Source of the DNA: Elysia marginata
Taxonomy: Eukaryota > Mollusca > Gastropoda > Plakobranchidae
DNA length: 20,867 nt
Direction of reading: 5' to 3'
Assembly: GCA_019649035.1 (NCBI GenBank)
Contig: BMAT01005613.1
Location: 202,380 to 223,246, forward strand
This document shows positions 19,310-20,867 of the stretch, one piece after another (the first letter of the stretch is position 1; every line of letters begins with the position of its first letter). The notes beneath the pieces were generated by a model. That model searched no databases, was not told where the DNA came from, and saw only the letters and a program-made list of their open reading frames with translations. The translations under genes were made by a program, and so were the position numbers.

Positions 19310-20772
19310 CTGCATCATCACATGATAAGATAAAAAATACTAGTTTTTTTCTCACCAAATTGAACATGATAATTATTACATGATATAACCTGTTAAGTCA
19401 TTGTACATGCAGATCATTACTACCACGATCACTGCTTTTATGCCATCCCATACAAGTAGGCTTACCCATGAAGAAAACAAGATTATATTTCAAATTTGTC
19501 TTATTCAAAAGGTCATGCTATTGATTTTGATTACGCCTCTTTCATAGTACTTCGGTCTCTGTGTCTGTACCTTTTCTATCCCCTCAACACCCACATTTTG
19601 TTATTAAAAATTTTATGACCCTATTATCTCTCTCTCCTCTCTGTATCTATCTACCTATCTATCTATCTATCCATCTATCTCTCTCTGTCTCTCTCTCCCA
19701 CCTCTCGCTCTCTCTATCTCTCTGTCTCTCTGTCTCTCTCTCTATCTAACTAGGCCTATCTATTTCTCTTTCTCTGAGCATCTGTCCTAAGTTCTTCTAG
19801 GCTCGACCTTGAACCAAAAATGAGATACCAGGACAAAATACGGCCGTTTTCTTTATTTAAAGTTTCCTTAAACAAGGGGGAGGGGCTTTAATTAAAATGC
19901 AAACGAATCTGCTTAAAAGTTTTGAAAAACATATAGATAATGTGTAGGGAGAACTACCCTTTCATCAAAATAATATCACCGCTGTTTACAACACAATCTG
20001 ATATAAGGAACAATACTATCAACTGATGGAAGATTAAACACAAATATTTCCTATGTATCATGACAACAAGGGCTTAACTATAATCCTCAGTAAAAAAATC
20101 ATCTTAAAAATCGCAAATTTCTCAGCAAAATCATAAAAACTCGTTGCCACCATATCAAGCGGGTACAATTACTTGACCACAATTTTATGAAGGGGGTGCA
20201 AAAACCATCTGGACCAATTGCACCCCAATTTAATATCAGAGTAATATCCTAATACCTGTAAAAGACGAATTATCTGTTTTTATTAAATTTTTCCCTATAA
20301 AAATCACCTTAATTTATAAATTGTTATACAAAGTGGTCTAGTTTTAGCAAGGGTCAAACTTTGACAGATGAAAACACCAAATATCAATAGTTCATAAATT
20401 TAGTGTATTCCTATTTTCATTGTAACTGACTCTTGTTTCTTTTTATTCTAATGTTTTGCCCATTTCTTTCAATATGTAATTCCGCTACAATTTTCGTGAT
20501 TTCACAGGCCCCTTCCTTCTAAAACCCACCCACTTTATATATTTATTTAATTATTATTATCATTTTTCCTACTGGAGTCTTTTCTGCAATTCTAGATTTC
20601 TAGGTACTTTTGTTTTCTTACTACACCTACCTTTTATCTTTATATTTTTTCTTTACTCTAATCATTGTTATATATATTGTTTTATTTAAAACAATGTCAT
20701 TGCTTTTCTTTTATTTTTTAGCAGTTTTCCTATTTGTGTAAAAGTGTCGTATACTCTTTTTCATTTTTTTGT
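19310..20772 (-). other. Probable upstream intron of the transporter gene
   Basis: No upstream exon with the required phase and a TM8-like sequence was found. Candidate donors near 19351, 19465 and 20254 (minus strand) are preceded by stop codons in the needed frame or by non-transporter sequence. The stretch contains a CT/CTAT microsatellite and a small hairpin, GGGGTGCAA (20193-20201) with TTGCACCCC (20218-20226). From about 20440 it is T-rich on the plus strand. Confidence 0.5.
19626..19747. repeat. CTAT/CT compound microsatellite
   Basis: CT units, then CTAT tetranucleotide units (about 19643-19680), then CT/CTGT units. The plus-strand 62-codon frame at 19561-19749 is a Leu/Ser repeat from this tract. 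Confidence 0.9.
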
Positions 20773-20810
20773 CTGACGAAGGCGTGAAGCCGATAGCTTG
20801 CTTTTTTGTC
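20773..20810 (+). ncRNA. Degenerate hammerhead-like motif, Penelope-type
   Basis: CTGACGA (20773-20779) fits the hammerhead core CUGANGA. It is followed by a 3-bp stem II, GGC (20781-20783) with GCC (20789-20791), and then GATA (20792-20795) in place of the required GAAA. A GTC triplet, the usual cleavage site type, is at 20808-20810. Similar strings (CTGACGAAGGC...GCCGAAAGCTTGC) occur, as I recall, at the ends of Penelope-like retroelements, which carry hammerhead ribozymes. The A-to-T core change and the lack of a clear stem III suggest it is inactive. No Penelope reverse transcriptase was seen in the window; it could lie to the right. Confidence 0.4.
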
Positions 20811-20867
20811 TATACCCTTAGAGCTGAAATATATACCTTACTAAATAATTGTTAAATCGCTAATATA

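Noticed and set aside
19440..19480. Upstream transporter exon ending at a GTAAGC donor (minus strand)
   Set aside because: In the required phase a stop codon occurs six codons before the donor, and the peptide is not TM8-like.

Overview
The window looks like AT-rich genomic DNA from an invertebrate animal. It has GT-AG introns, long CT/GA microsatellites, TA-flanked foldback elements, tRNA-derived SINE heads and several kinds of decayed retrotransposon. The mix, plus repeated TAGATCTAG-type motifs, would suit a mollusc, perhaps a gastropod. That placement is an impression, not something proved here.

The only host gene I can support is on the minus strand at the right end. Four coding exons (19218-19309, 18274-18394, 17094-17166, 16200-16421) splice in perfect phase into about 168 residues. 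This is the C-terminal third of an SLC22-family organic ion transporter (major facilitator superfamily), from the GRR loop after TM8 through TM9-TM12 to the stop codon. The upstream exons are not recognisable before position 20867 and probably lie beyond the window.

Positions 1-16000 lie downstream of that gene and hold no convincing host gene. They are a graveyard of mobile DNA. There are tRNA-like SINE heads at 1-90 (minus) and 4944-5030 (plus). A pair of related foldback MITEs lies at 980-1129 and 2430-2594; they have lost different arms. A 415-bp RTE-like retroelement end (7435-7849) sits between 17-bp target-site duplications. A LINE insertion (12318-13191) has two coding fragments in opposite orientation, as twin priming produces. 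A dead mariner transposase is at 13640-13905 (minus), and a second LINE C-terminus is at 14068-14237 (minus). A degenerate hammerhead-like motif, of the kind seen in Penelope-like elements, sits at 20773-20810 near the right edge.

Simple repeats are plentiful: CT/GA tracts, one AT tract, one T24 run, and a GA tract interrupted by three N's. Most open frames elsewhere are short, of low complexity, or antisense to these remnants. No bacterial features, CRISPR arrays, rRNAs or intact tRNAs were seen. I found no clear novel multi-gene system. The most informative items are the unannotated transporter exons and the structures of the mobile-element scars.
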